Shown here piece by piece: positions 1 to 6,791 of a DNA stretch of 8,308 nucleotides. The first letter of the stretch is position 1. Each line of letters opens with the position of its first letter. Source of the DNA: Chloroflexota bacterium (GTDB lineage Bacteria; Chloroflexota; Anaerolineae; UBA3071). Below the pieces are notes generated by a model. The model saw only the letters and a program-made list of their open reading frames with translations, searched no databases and had not been told where the DNA came from. Made by a program: the position numbers and the translations under genes. Where the stretch lies: NCBI GenBank assembly GCA_014383605.1, contig JACNHM010000269.1:1-8308 (forward strand), written 5' to 3'.

Positions 1-2
1 CG

Positions 3-1283
3 CCTCTGGTGCGCATACCCTCCTGGCTGGTCAAGAAGGCGCTGAATACCACCCCGCAGCGCATCGTCATCGCCGGGCGCGACCGCAGTCAGCGGGTCAT
101 CCTGGAGAAGAACAAGATCTACTTCGGCACCGGTTCCGACTGCCCTTCCCTGGTAGACCCCTACACCGGCAAGGTGCGCAAGTACACCTTCCAGGACGTC
201 TACAACGCCGCCAGGATCAGCGACGCCCTGCCGCACATTGACTTCCACATGTCCCTGGGCCTGACCTCCGGCGTGCCCGCCCACACCTACGACCGTCACC
301 AGTTCCTGGCCATGCTGAAGGGCACGGCGAAGCCCTTCGTCATCACCGCCGTGGATAGGGAAGGTCTGGCCGACCAGTACCGCATGGCCTGCGCGGCGCT
401 GGGCGGGCCGGAGGAGTTCGCCAAGACCCCCCTCTTCGTCGTCTACATCGAGCCCAGCTCCCCGCTGAGCAACTCCATCGAAGCGGTGGAGAAGATCCTC
501 TACGCCGCGGAAACAGGCATCCCGGCCATCTACACGCCCTGCATCATGTGCGGAGCCACGGGGCCGGTGACGCTGGCCGGGGCCATGGTGCAGTGTCTGG
601 CCGAGTGCCTGACGGGCATCGTGCTGGCCCAACTCCAGCGCCAGGGCGCAGCGGTCATCATCGGCGGCGTGGAATCGACCATAGACATGACTACCTCCGT
701 GCTCTCCTACGGCGCGCCGGAGATGGTGCTTTTGAGCGCGGCCATGACCGACGTGGCCAAGTGGCTGCGGCTGCCCATGTTCTCCACCGCCGGCTGCTCC
801 GATGCCAAAGTCCTCGACCAGCAGGCGGCCATCGAGGCGGCCATGTCCGTGACCATCGCCGCGCTGTCGGGCGCCAACCTGATCCACGACGTCGGCTACC
901 TGGAATCGGGCCTGCTGGGCTCCTACGACATGCTGGTGATGTCCAACGAGGTCATTGGCATGGCCAAACGCATCCTGGGGGGCATCACGGTCACGCCGGA
1001 GACGCTGGCCGTGGACGTCATCGAGCGGGTGGGGCCTGGCGGTCATTACCTGGCCCAACCGCACACGCGCCAGCACTTCCGGTCCGAGCTGTGGTTCCCG
1101 ACGCTGATGGATCGCCAGATGCGGCGAGCGTGGGAGGCCAGCGGCAGCGCAGACATGGCCGAGCGGATACGGGTCAGGGTAAAGGACATCCTCGAGCACC
1201 ACGAGCCGCTGCCCATTCCCGCTGAGGTGGAAGCCCGTCTGCGGGACATCGTCGCCCAGGCCGACGAACGGCACGCACAGTGA
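3..1283 (+). CDS. MttB-family corrinoid-dependent methyltransferase, 5' end outside the window
   Basis: The family moves a methyl group from a quaternary or tertiary amine (trimethylamine, glycine betaine, carnitine and similar) to the Co(I) corrinoid of a small partner protein in the cytoplasm. The product is recognised from family-typical stretches, numbered from the GTG at 9: ALNTTPQRIVIAGRD (11-25), CGATGPVTLAGAMVQ (181-195), AGCSDAKVLDQQAA (261-274), GANLIHDVGYLESG (288-301) and GGHYLAQPHTRQHFRSELW (344-362). The frame is open to the left edge (codons at 3 and 6 are sense) and only about 424 residues are seen, against roughly 480-500 for the family. The GTG at 9 is therefore probably not the start. 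There is no in-frame TAG, so this is a non-pyrrolysine member and its substrate cannot be read from sequence. It heads an apparent operon with two likely corrinoid-activation genes. Family assignment is firm; the substrate is unknown. Confidence 0.9.
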   Translation, partial: PLVRIPSWLVKKALNTTPQRIVIAGRDRSQRVILEKNKIYFGTGSDCPSLVDPYTGKVRKYTFQDVYNAARISDALPHIDFHMSLGLTSGVPAHTYDRHQFLAMLKGTAKPFVITAVDREGLADQYRMACAALGGPEEFAKTPLFVVYIEPSSPLSNSIEAVEKILYAAETGIPAIYTPCIMCGATGPVTLAGAMVQCLAECLTGIVLAQLQRQGAAVIIGGVESTIDMTTSVLSYGAPEMVLLSAAMTDVAKWLRLPMFSTAGCSDAKVLDQQAAIEAAMSVTIAALSGANLIHDVGYLESGLLGSYDMLVMSNEVIGMAKRILGGITVTPETLAVDVIERVGPGGHYLAQPHTRQHFRSELWFPTLMDRQMRRAWEASGSADMAERIRVRVKDILEHHEPLPIPAEVEARLRDIVAQADERHAQ

Positions 1284-1285
1284 CA

Positions 1286-1337
1286 AAGGACGAAGGACGG
1301 ACGACGAACGTTCGTCTTTCGTCCTTCGTCGTCCGTC
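1286..1337. repeat. Heptamer-based inverted repeat between the methyltransferase and the next gene
   Basis: The element is built of 7-base units (AAGGACG-type on the left, CTTCGTC-type on the right) meeting head to head. GACGGACGACGAA at 1296-1308 pairs perfectly with TTCGTCGTCCGTC at 1325-1337. A nested perfect 14-base palindrome, GACGAACGTTCGTC, lies at 1303-1316. It starts two bases after the methyltransferase stop and ends 12 bases before the next ATG, so it fills almost the whole gap. It could form an mRNA hairpin that tunes downstream expression, but no U-tract follows, so a classical terminator is unlikely. Confidence 0.85.
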
Positions 1338-1349
1338 AGCGAGCAAGCC

Positions 1350-2198
1350 ATGCCCATTCTCCAAGACATGCCCATCATCCTGACCGCCGAGGAACTGCTG
1401 GCCGCGCAGGGACGCAACGAACCGCAGCCCGCCATGGTGGCCACGGCGCAGAAGGCCATCGCCCTGGGCCAGACCCTCTTCGCCCCCGCCGCCCTCTACG
1501 AGGAATTCGAGGTTCACAGCGTGGCCGGAGAGCGGGTGACTCTTCGTGCAGAGGAGCAGAGGTGCAGAGGTGCAGAGGTGCGGGAGGGAATCTCCCCTGC
1601 TCCCTTGCTCCCTTGCTCCCCTGCTCCCTTGCTCCCCTGCGCCCCTGCTCCCTTGCTCCCCTGCTCCCCTGCTCCCTGGCATCTCACCATCGGCCCCAAG
1701 GCTGACCTGCTGGCGCCCGCGAAACGGCTGCTGGCGGCGGTCTGCACCATCGGCCCGGCGCTGGAGGCGCGAGTGAGCGAGCTGTACAGAGCGGGCGAGC
1801 CTTTGCTCTCCTACCTGCTCGACTGCGTGGGTGTGCTGGCCCTGGGCAAGGTCGGCGAGGCTGTGCGCTGTGTCGCCGAGGAGTTGGCCGCCGAACGGGG
1901 CTGGGGCGTGAGCGCCGCGCTCAGCCCGGGATCGCTGGTCGGCTGGTCCATTCAGGGGCAGCGGGAGCTGTGCGCGCTGTTGCCCGTGGCCGACATCGGC
2001 GTGCGGCTGAACGCGTACTGCGTTCTGGAACCACACAAGTCGGCCTCCGCCGTCATCGGCATGGGGCCAGGGTACGAGTCGCACGAGGTCGGATCGGTCT
2101 GCCGCTACTGCTCCTTGCGGGATAGCTGCTGGCGGCGGAGAGAGAGCGAAGCAGCAAATCGGCAAATCAACAAATCAGCAAATCACCAATCGGGGTAG
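1350..2198 (+). CDS. MetH activation domain-like protein with C-terminal Cys cluster; carries an in-frame repeat insertion
   Basis: The 282-residue product resembles stand-alone homologues of the vitamin B12-dependent methionine synthase activation domain, which in MetH binds AdoMet during reductive remethylation of cobalamin. Supporting segments are AAVCTIGPALEARVSELY (129-146), a helix with LLDCVG (156-161), LSPGSLVGWSIQGQRELCALL (split across 191-211), IGVRLNAYCVLEPHKSASAVIG (split across 216-237), and a terminal C-x2-C-x5-C (C251, C254, C260). Residues about 67-110 are low complexity with an 8-residue period (PAPLLPCS) and are encoded by a repeat insertion. The last ~15 residues are also repeat-encoded. 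ATG 1350 was chosen because it follows the palindrome with AGCGAG nearby, but the Shine-Dalgarno is weak; ATG 1368 in the same frame is an alternative. It lies between the methyltransferase and an ASKHA ATPase, which suggests a role in corrinoid reactivation (inference). Confidence 0.75.
   Translation: MPILQDMPIILTAEELLAAQGRNEPQPAMVATAQKAIALGQTLFAPAALYEEFEVHSVAGERVTLRAEEQRCRGAEVREGISPAPLLPCSPAPLLPCAPAPLLPCSPAPWHLTIGPKADLLAPAKRLLAAVCTIGPALEARVSELYRAGEPLLSYLLDCVGVLALGKVGEAVRCVAEELAAERGWGVSAALSPGSLVGWSIQGQRELCALLPVADIGVRLNAYCVLEPHKSASAVIGMGPGYESHEVGSVCRYCSLRDSCWRRRESEAANRQINKSANHQSG
1548..1679. repeat. Octamer tandem repeat inserted in frame within the MetH-activation-like gene
   Basis: The left arm holds about five 8-base units of type GCAGAGGT (1548-1587). 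The right arm holds ten units of type TCCCCTGC/TCCCTTGC (1593-1672) plus a partial unit to 1679. The arms are roughly reverse complements, so the element can fold into an imperfect long hairpin. Inside the gene it keeps the reading frame and encodes the period-8 peptide PAPLLPCS. The same octamer family recurs on the opposite strand at 6905-6952. Confidence 0.9.
2155..2194. repeat. CAAATCNN octamer repeat forming the gene's 3' end
   Basis: Five consecutive 8-base units (CAAATCGG, CAAATCAA, CAAATCAG, CAAATCAC, CAATCGGG) run up to the TAG stop at 2196. They encode the polar tail ANRQINKSANHQSG that follows the Cys cluster, and they lie 11-50 bases upstream of the next gene's ATG. The GGGG at the end of the last unit is the closest Shine-Dalgarno-like sequence for that gene. 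Confidence 0.8.
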
Positions 2199-2204
2199 TG
2201 AGGG

Positions 2205-4328
2205 ATGACGGTCGCGTTGGGAATTGATACGGGCGGGACGTACACCGACGCCGTGCTGGTGGATCACGGCCACGGCGAGGTGCTGGCGGCAGCCAAGGCG
2301 CTGACCACGCGGCACGACCTCTCCATCGGCATTAGCGAGGCCATCGCCGCCGTGTTTGCAGGAGGCCAAAGACTTCCGAAGTCTGGCCGACTTGGGAAGT
2401 CTTCGCTGCCGGAAGATGTGGACCTGGTGGCCCTTTCGACGACCTTCGCCACCAACGCCATCGCCGAGGGTCAGGGCAGCCCTGTCTGCCTGCTGCTCAT
2501 CGGCTACGACCGCGAGCTGATGCAGCAGTACGGCTTCCAGCAGGAACTGGTGACCGACGACGTCGTCTATCTGAGGGGCGGCCACGACGTGCTGGGCGAT
2601 GAAGCCGCACCGCTGGACGAGGAGGCGGCGCGGCAGGCCATCCTGGCCCGGCGCGGCAAGGTCGAGGCCTTCGCCGTCTCCGGCTACTTCGGCGTGCGCA
2701 ACCCCACCCACGAGCTGCGCGTGCGGGCGCTGGTGGAGGAATTGACCGCGCCAGGGGGAGGGCAAGCGCAAGGGGGGCAACCACAAGGGGGTCAACCGCA
2801 AGGGTTGCCCCTACCGGTGACGTGTGGACACGAATTGACCACGCGGCTCAACGCCGTGCGGCGGGCGACTACCGTGGCCCTCAACGCCCGCCTCATCCCC
2901 CTGCTGCGGGAGCTGATCGCTTCCGTGCAGCGCACGCTGTACGAGCGGGGCATCGCCGCGCCGCTGATGGTGGTCAAGGGCGACGGCTCGCTGGTGCGGG
3001 CAGCGTGGGCCATGCAGCGTCCCATCGAGACCATCCTCTCCGGCCCGGCGGCCAGCGCCGTGGGGGCCTGGCATCTGGCCGGCAGGGGTGATGTCTGGGT
3101 GGTGGACGTGGGCGGCACGACCACGGACATCGCCGCCCTGCGCGACGGCCAGCCGCGCCTCAACCCGGAGGGAGCGCGGGTCGGCGGCTGGCGGACGATG
3201 GTCGAGGCCGTGGACGTGCACACGACGGGACTGGGCGGCGACAGCCACGTGCGCGGCGACGGCCATGGCCGGCTGCGCATCGGCCCGCGGCGCGTCGTGC
3301 CCCTCTGCCTGCTGGCCAGCGAGCATCCCGAGGTGGTAGATGAGCTGCGCCGCCAGGCTGCCACCCAGGAAAAGTCGGACGAGATCGCCCAGTTCCTGCT
3401 GCTGTGGCGGCGGCCTCGCAACTGGCTCTCGGATGAGGACCGCGCCCTGCTGCACCGTCTAGAGCCGGGGCCGCAGTCGCTGCCGCAGCTCCTCGGCGAG
3501 ACGCGCTACGGCTGGCTGCAGCGACGGCGCATTGAGAAGCTGGAGGCCCAGCTTGTGCTGCAGCGGGCCGGCTTCACACCCACCGACGCACTGCACGTCC
3601 TGGGCCGCTTTCAGCAATGGGACGCGCAGGCCTCGCGGCTGGGCGCGGAGCTGCTGGCCGCCCAGATGGACTTGCCGGTGGAGACCTTCTGCGAGCAGGT
3701 GGTGCGTGGGGTATCGGATCGGGTGGCGACGGAGTTGGTCAGCAAGGTGCTCGAAGACGAAGTCGGTGCGCCCGACTGGGAACGGGAGCCCTCGGCGGCG
3801 GCGCTGCTGGCACGGGCGCTCAGCAATCCTGGGGCTGGTGACCTGGCTTGTGACCTGACGCTGCGCCGGCCACTGGTGGCCATCGGCGCGCCGGTGGCAG
3901 CCTACATGCCCCGCGTGGCCGAGCGGCTGCACACGGAGCTGATCATCCCCCCTCACGCCGGGGTGGCCAACGCCGTGGGGGCCGTGGCCGGCGGCGTCGT
4001 CCAGCGGCTGCGGGTGCTCATCAACCCGCTGGATGGGGCCGAGCATTTCCGCCTGCACCTGCCCGACGGCGTGCATGATTTCGGGGATCTGGAAGAGGCC
4101 GTGCAGTACGCGCAGCAGGTGATGTCCCCCCACGCCGAAGCGCTGGCGCGGCAGGCGGGAGCGGAACAGGCAGAGGTGCAGATGGCCCGCACGGACCGGC
4201 GGGCCAAGGTGGGCGGCGGCTGGGGCGAGGAGATCTACCTGGGGACGGAGCTGATCTTCACCGCCGTGGGGCGGCCCAGCCCGGCACGCACCCCCACCCT
4301 GCCCTCCCCCTACCAGAGGGAGGGTTAG
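2205..4328 (+). CDS. Hydantoinase/oxoprolinase-family ASKHA ATPase, likely tied to corrinoid protein activation
   Basis: The 707-residue protein has the hydantoinase A/oxoprolinase layout. An N-terminal phosphate loop, GIDTGGTYTDAVLVD, is at 6-20, and LSTTFATNAIAEG at 77-89. ILSGPAASAVGAW (277-289) is followed by VWVVDVGGTTTDIAAL (297-312), then TTGLGGDSHV (340-349). A C-terminal ASKHA segment, AIGAPVAAYMPRVAERL (559-575), is followed by PPHAGVANAVGAVAGG (582-597). No Fe-S motif is visible, unlike RACo-type corrinoid activators. Family members include ATP-dependent hydantoinases and 5-oxoprolinases. Next to an MttB gene and a MetH-activation-like gene, a role as ATP-driven corrinoid activator is a plausible inference; a hydrolase role is the alternative. 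ATG 2205 starts 6 nt after the upstream stop, consistent with one operon. Repeat-encoded insertions occur at residues ~55-67 and ~183-204, and the C-terminus (TPTLPSPYQREG) is also repeat-derived. Confidence 0.8.
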   Translation: MTVALGIDTGGTYTDAVLVDHGHGEVLAAAKALTTRHDLSIGISEAIAAVFAGGQRLPKSGRLGKSSLPEDVDLVALSTTFATNAIAEGQGSPVCLLLIGYDRELMQQYGFQQELVTDDVVYLRGGHDVLGDEAAPLDEEAARQAILARRGKVEAFAVSGYFGVRNPTHELRVRALVEELTAPGGGQAQGGQPQGGQPQGLPLPVTCGHELTTRLNAVRRATTVALNARLIPLLRELIASVQRTLYERGIAAPLMVVKGDGSLVRAAWAMQRPIETILSGPAASAVGAWHLAGRGDVWVVDVGGTTTDIAALRDGQPRLNPEGARVGGWRTMVEAVDVHTTGLGGDSHVRGDGHGRLRIGPRRVVPLCLLASEHPEVVDELRRQAATQEKSDEIAQFLLLWRRPRNWLSDEDRALLHRLEPGPQSLPQLLGETRYGWLQRRRIEKLEAQLVLQRAGFTPTDALHVLGRFQQWDAQASRLGAELLAAQMDLPVETFCEQVVRGVSDRVATELVSKVLEDEVGAPDWEREPSAAALLARALSNPGAGDLACDLTLRRPLVAIGAPVAAYMPRVAERLHTELIIPPHAGVANAVGAVAGGVVQRLRVLINPLDGAEHFRLHLPDGVHDFGDLEEAVQYAQQVMSPHAEALARQAGAEQAEVQMARTDRRAKVGGGWGEEIYLGTELIFTAVGRPSPARTPTLPSPYQREG
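2369..2403. repeat. 35-base hairpin element inside the ATPase gene
   Basis: AAGACTTCC (2369-2377) pairs with GGAAGTCTT (2395-2403). Inside a G/G mismatch, AAGTC (2379-2383) pairs with GACTT (2389-2393) around the loop TGGCC. That gives 14 base pairs in a 35-base element, which resembles a REP-type palindrome. It stays in frame and encodes roughly RLPKSGRLGKSSL just before the conserved LSTTFATNAI segment. Confidence 0.85.
2761..2811. repeat. 15-base tandem repeat with terminal inverted arm inside the ATPase gene
   Basis: Three 15-base units run GGCAAGCGCAAGGGG, GGCAACCACAAGGGG and GTCAACCGCAAGGGT (2761-2805). GGTTGCCCC at 2803-2811 is the reverse complement of GGGGCAACC at 2774-2782. Because 15 is a multiple of three, copy number could change without loss of frame. 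The element encodes a Gly/Gln/Pro-rich linker (GGQPQ repeats, residues ~186-200) between the N-terminal domain and the region starting TCGHELTTRLNA. Confidence 0.85.
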
Positions 4329-4338
4329 GGAGGGGGTG
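4289..4338. repeat. C-rich/G-rich inverted repeat spanning the ATPase stop codon
   Basis: The left arm at 4289-4308 (CACCCCC, CCCT, CCCTCCC blocks) pairs with the right arm at 4318-4338 (GGGAGGG, AGGG, GGGGGTG blocks), giving about 18 pairs with small internal mismatches and a 9-base loop. The TAG stop (4326-4328) lies in the right arm, so the element supplies both the last 12 residues and the stop. It could contribute to transcription termination, although no T-run follows on the + strand. Confidence 0.8.
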
Positions 4339-4349
4339 TCAAAACGATT

Positions 4350-4423
4350 GGACACGGACAAACGCGGACGACCACGGATTCTATCTATCCCTTATCCGTG
4401 TTCGTCCGTGGCCATCCGCGTCC
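4350..4423. terminator. Long imperfect inverted repeat between convergent genes; candidate bidirectional terminator
   Basis: Two 30-base arms (4350-4379 and 4394-4423) match as reverse complements at 23 of 30 positions around a 14-base loop (4380-4393). The outer and inner blocks are the best conserved: GGAC at the base and CACGGAT beside the loop. It sits between the end of the + strand operon and the stop of the - strand response regulator, where a two-way terminator is expected. There is no clear poly-T tract, so termination is inferred from position and symmetry. It may equally be just another interspersed repeat. Confidence 0.55.
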
Positions 4424-4434
4424 CACGAAGCCGT

Positions 4435-5094
4435 CTACCGATCCTTGAAATCCACGAAACGATAGCCGATGCCCCGCTCGGTGAGGATGTAGCGGGGATC
4501 CGAGGGATCGGGTTCGATCTTCTTGCGCAGGTACGTGATGTAAAGGCGCAGCAGACGCCGGTCGTCCCGGTACTCCGGCCCCCACACTTTGCTCACCAGC
4601 GCGTCGTGGGGCACGATCCAGCCGGCGTTCTCCACCAGGTGACAGAGCAGGCGGTGTTCGGTGGGGCGCAGCCTGATGCGCTCCCCGCGCACGATGACCT
4701 CGTGGCTGGCGAAGTCAATGGACAGATCATCGTCAATCACCAGCGGTTCCGCCGTTTCCCCTGCGGGTGACTCCACGCGGCGCAGCACGGCGCGGATGCG
4801 GCTGGCCAACTCCCGCGGGCTGAAGGGTTTAGTCACGTAATCGTCGGCGCCCAGATCGAGACCACGGACGCGATCATCTTCCTCCCCCTTGACCGTGAGC
4901 ATGATCACCGGCACGTCGGAGAACTCCCGGATGTACTCCAGCGCCTCGAAGCCATCCATCCCGGGCATGGCCACATCCAGCACCACCAGCGCCGGCATCT
5001 CCTGCCGCACCCTGTCCAGCGCCTCCAGGCCGTCGGCCGCCTCGCTGACCAGGTAGCCCTCCAGTTCCAGATTCATGCGCACGAAGCGCCGCAT
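4435..5094 (-). CDS. OmpR/PhoB-family response regulator, receiver domain broken at its N-terminus by a frameshift
   Basis: The readable ORF is 219 residues: a receiver domain then a winged-helix DNA-binding domain. The phosphoacceptor is D40 ([13 protein letters not shown]), the switch Thr is T67 (VIMLT), and the conserved Lys is K89 (YVTKPFSP). The C-terminal domain is OmpR-like, with [17 protein letters not shown], an [16 protein letters not shown] recognition helix and the terminal GIGYRF wing. The ORF opens at [16 protein letters not shown], which in this family aligns after the first strand and the acidic pair, so about 15 residues are missing. They are found just upstream in another frame. 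The gene follows the kinase on the same strand with a repeat-filled 61-nt gap, and the two form a probable two-component pair. Restart at ATG 5094 (GAGGAG upstream) could make a protein that binds DNA but cannot coordinate Mg2+ for phosphorylation. Confidence 0.85.
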   Translation of the reverse strand: MRRFVRMNLELEGYLVSEAADGLEALDRVRQEMPALVVLDVAMPGMDGFEALEYIREFSDVPVIMLTVKGEEDDRVRGLDLGADDYVTKPFSPRELASRIRAVLRRVESPAGETAEPLVIDDDLSIDFASHEVIVRGERIRLRPTEHRLLCHLVENAGWIVPHDALVSKVWGPEYRDDRRLLRLYITYLRKKIEPDPSDPRYILTERGIGYRFVDFKDR

Positions 5095-5140
5095 GCGCTC
5101 CTCATCTATCCACGACCAGAATCAGCGTCTTCTGATCCAC
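5095..5140 (-). pseudogene. Detached 5' end of the response regulator gene (frameshift near 5107)
   Basis: Reading the - strand from GTG at 5140 gives V(M)[11 protein letters not shown] and then TGA at 5104-5102. [11 protein letters not shown] is the typical first beta strand of a receiver. Removing one A (about 5107) turns GTG GAT A GAT GAG GAG CGC ATG into V-D-D-E-E-R-M and joins the frame of the downstream ORF. This restores the expected [11 protein letters not shown] and a product of about 234 residues, a normal length for the family. A G-rich stretch (AGAGGGGGGG) lies just upstream of the GTG and may serve as the ribosome site. The lesion is either a real mutation or a base error in the sequence. 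Confidence 0.8.
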
Positions 5141-5160
5141 TGCCCCCCCTCTCACCACGT

Positions 5161-5202
5161 GCCTCTTGCTTCTTGCTTCTTGCCTCCTGCCTCTTGCCCC
5201 CT
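5161..5202. repeat. Heptamer tandem repeat between kinase and regulator genes
   Basis: Six consecutive 7-base units (GCCTCTT, GCTTCTT twice, GCCTCCT, GCCTCTT, GCCCCCT) fill most of the gap between the kinase stop and the regulator start. The last unit touches the first base of the kinase stop codon. On the transcribed strand this is purine-rich (AAGAGGC/AAGAAGC), so it could act as Shine-Dalgarno-like sequence upstream of the regulator. Confidence 0.8.
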
Positions 5203-6785
5203 CACCTCGGCAACGAGAAGAAGACCGTCGTGCCCTTGTCCGGCTCGCTGCGCAGCCAGATGCGCCCGCCGTGGGCCTCTACGATGGCTTTGGACAGGAA
5301 AAGCCCCAGCCCCGCGCCATGCGTGTGGCGACGCATGCTGGAATCGACGCGGGTGAAGCGCTGGAACAGCTTCTGCTGATCCACTACGGGAATGCCGATC
5401 CCCCGGTCAGCCACGTAGACGACGACCCCTTCGGCCTCCGTCCAACCGCCCACGCGGATGGTGCCCCCCTCGGGAGAGTACTTGATGGCGTTGCCCAGCA
5501 AGTTGCTCAACACCTGCCGCAGCCGCTCGTCGTCGGCCAGCACCAGCGGCAGGTCGGCGGGGAAATCCAGCTCGAACTGGTGCTTGTCCGTCTGCAAGCG
5601 GAACCCCTCCACCACCCTGGCCGCCAACTCCGGCAAACGCACGTCGCCCAGTTCCAGCTTCAGCACCCCTGCCTGGATGCGGGAGGCGTCGAGCAGGTTG
5701 TCAATGAGCCGCGCCAGCCGGTCGCTCTCCTCCTCGATGACCGTCAATCCCTCGTTCAGTGTCTCGGCATCCCAGCAGGCGTCCTCCCGCCGCAGGGTGC
5801 CGGCGTAGCCCTTGATCAGCGCCACCGGGGTTTTCAGCTCGTGGGAGATCACGGAGACGAAGGTGGACTTCATCTCCTCCGCCTCGCGGAAGCGGGTGAT
5901 GTCCACCACGTTGGCGATGATGTTCTGCAACTGCCCTTCCTCGTCGTAGAGCGGCGAATACGTGACGCCCACGGTGCGGCGCGAGCCGCCGGGGCGGAGC
6001 AGATCTCCCTCCACGTAGAGGGTGCCCGCCTGCGGCAGTTGCGGCGGCTCATCCTGCGCACAGATGTCGAAGCCCGTGGCATTCTGCAGCGACAGTACCT
6101 GGTGGCAGGGCCGGCCCACCACCTCCTCGGCCGGGCAGCCGATCATGCCGCACAGGGCGCGGTTGATGACCTGCACCCGCCGCTGCGGGTCGAGGATCAT
6201 CACGCCGTCGGCGGAGTTCTGAATGATGCCGTCGAGCCGCCGCTTCTCCGCCGTCACCTGCTGGTAGAGCCGGGCGTTGCGCACGGCGATGGCCGCCTGG
6301 TCGGCGAAGCTGCGCAGCACGGCCCGGTCGTTGGCCGAGAACGCCGCCCCGCCGCTGCGGAAGACGTAGATGGCCCCCAACAGATCGTCCTCGATGGTCA
6401 GCGGCAGGTTGACCACCTGGCGTAGAGGGCGGCCGATGGCCGCTTCCAGCATGCGCAGGGGGATGTCGGGCAGCCGCCAGCCGCCCGGCGCGCTGCCCCG
6501 TTCCGCCAACTGCGGCAGTTCCGCCAGCAGCGGCGCCAGTTCGCCCAGCAGGTCAGCAGACAGACCATACACTGCCCGCAGGCGCAAGCGGTCATCCTCC
6601 TCCCGCAAGGCAATCAGCCCCACCTCGCCGCCGATCATCTCGGCCGCGCTGGTGAGGATCAGTTCCAGCAGCGAGGAGAGGTCGAGCCGCGCCGTCATGG
6701 CCCGGCTGATCTGCAGCAGGTACTCCCGCTGCCGCAGCCGGTGGCTGACGAAAGGAGGAAAGCTCATCAGGTCGAATAGGTCCAT
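5202..6785 (-). CDS. GAF-PAS sensor histidine kinase
   Basis: The protein (527 residues from ATG 6785) has no predicted membrane segment and is likely a cytoplasmic sensor. Domains in order: GAF (~25-176, including IGGEVGLIAL and DDLLGAIYVF), PAS (~183-298, starting RLDGIIQNSADGVMILD and ending NVVDITRFREAEE), and HisKA (~305-370) with phosphoacceptor H315 in SHELKTP. The HATPase domain follows, with N432 in GNAIKYSPEG, the G1 box DRGIGIP (460-466) and the G2 box GAGLGLFLSKAIVEAHGG (490-507). All catalytic motifs are intact. The frame stays open for 59 codons upstream of 6785, but that extension is encoded by repeat units, so ATG 6785 is preferred although no clear Shine-Dalgarno precedes it. 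It is upstream of and co-directional with the response regulator, its likely partner. The GAF/PAS ligand cannot be inferred. Confidence 0.92.
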   Translation of the reverse strand: MDLFDLMSFPPFVSHRLRQREYLLQISRAMTARLDLSSLLELILTSAAEMIGGEVGLIALREEDDRLRLRAVYGLSADLLGELAPLLAELPQLAERGSAPGGWRLPDIPLRMLEAAIGRPLRQVVNLPLTIEDDLLGAIYVFRSGGAAFSANDRAVLRSFADQAAIAVRNARLYQQVTAEKRRLDGIIQNSADGVMILDPQRRVQVINRALCGMIGCPAEEVVGRPCHQVLSLQNATGFDICAQDEPPQLPQAGTLYVEGDLLRPGGSRRTVGVTYSPLYDEEGQLQNIIANVVDITRFREAEEMKSTFVSVISHELKTPVALIKGYAGTLRREDACWDAETLNEGLTVIEEESDRLARLIDNLLDASRIQAGVLKLELGDVRLPELAARVVEGFRLQTDKHQFELDFPADLPLVLADDERLRQVLSNLLGNAIKYSPEGGTIRVGGWTEAEGVVVYVADRGIGIPVVDQQKLFQRFTRVDSSMRRHTHGAGLGLFLSKAIVEAHGGRIWLRSEPDKGTTVFFSLPR

Positions 6786-6791
6786 GGTGGT

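Noticed and set aside
3..1283. Pyrrolysine-containing MttB
   Set aside because: There is no in-frame TAG within the visible gene and it ends in TGA, so it belongs with the non-pyrrolysine members.
1548..1679. CRISPR-like array
   Set aside because: Units are 8 bases and contiguous, with no unique spacers of 25-40 bases.
3459..4361. - strand ORF of 300 codons
   Set aside because: It is antisense to the ATPase gene, whose conserved motifs run through the same region.
5166..6425. Long + strand ORF of 419 codons
   Set aside because: It lies fully opposite the well-supported kinase; it is a GC-rich shadow with His/Val/Leu/Gln bias and no domain.
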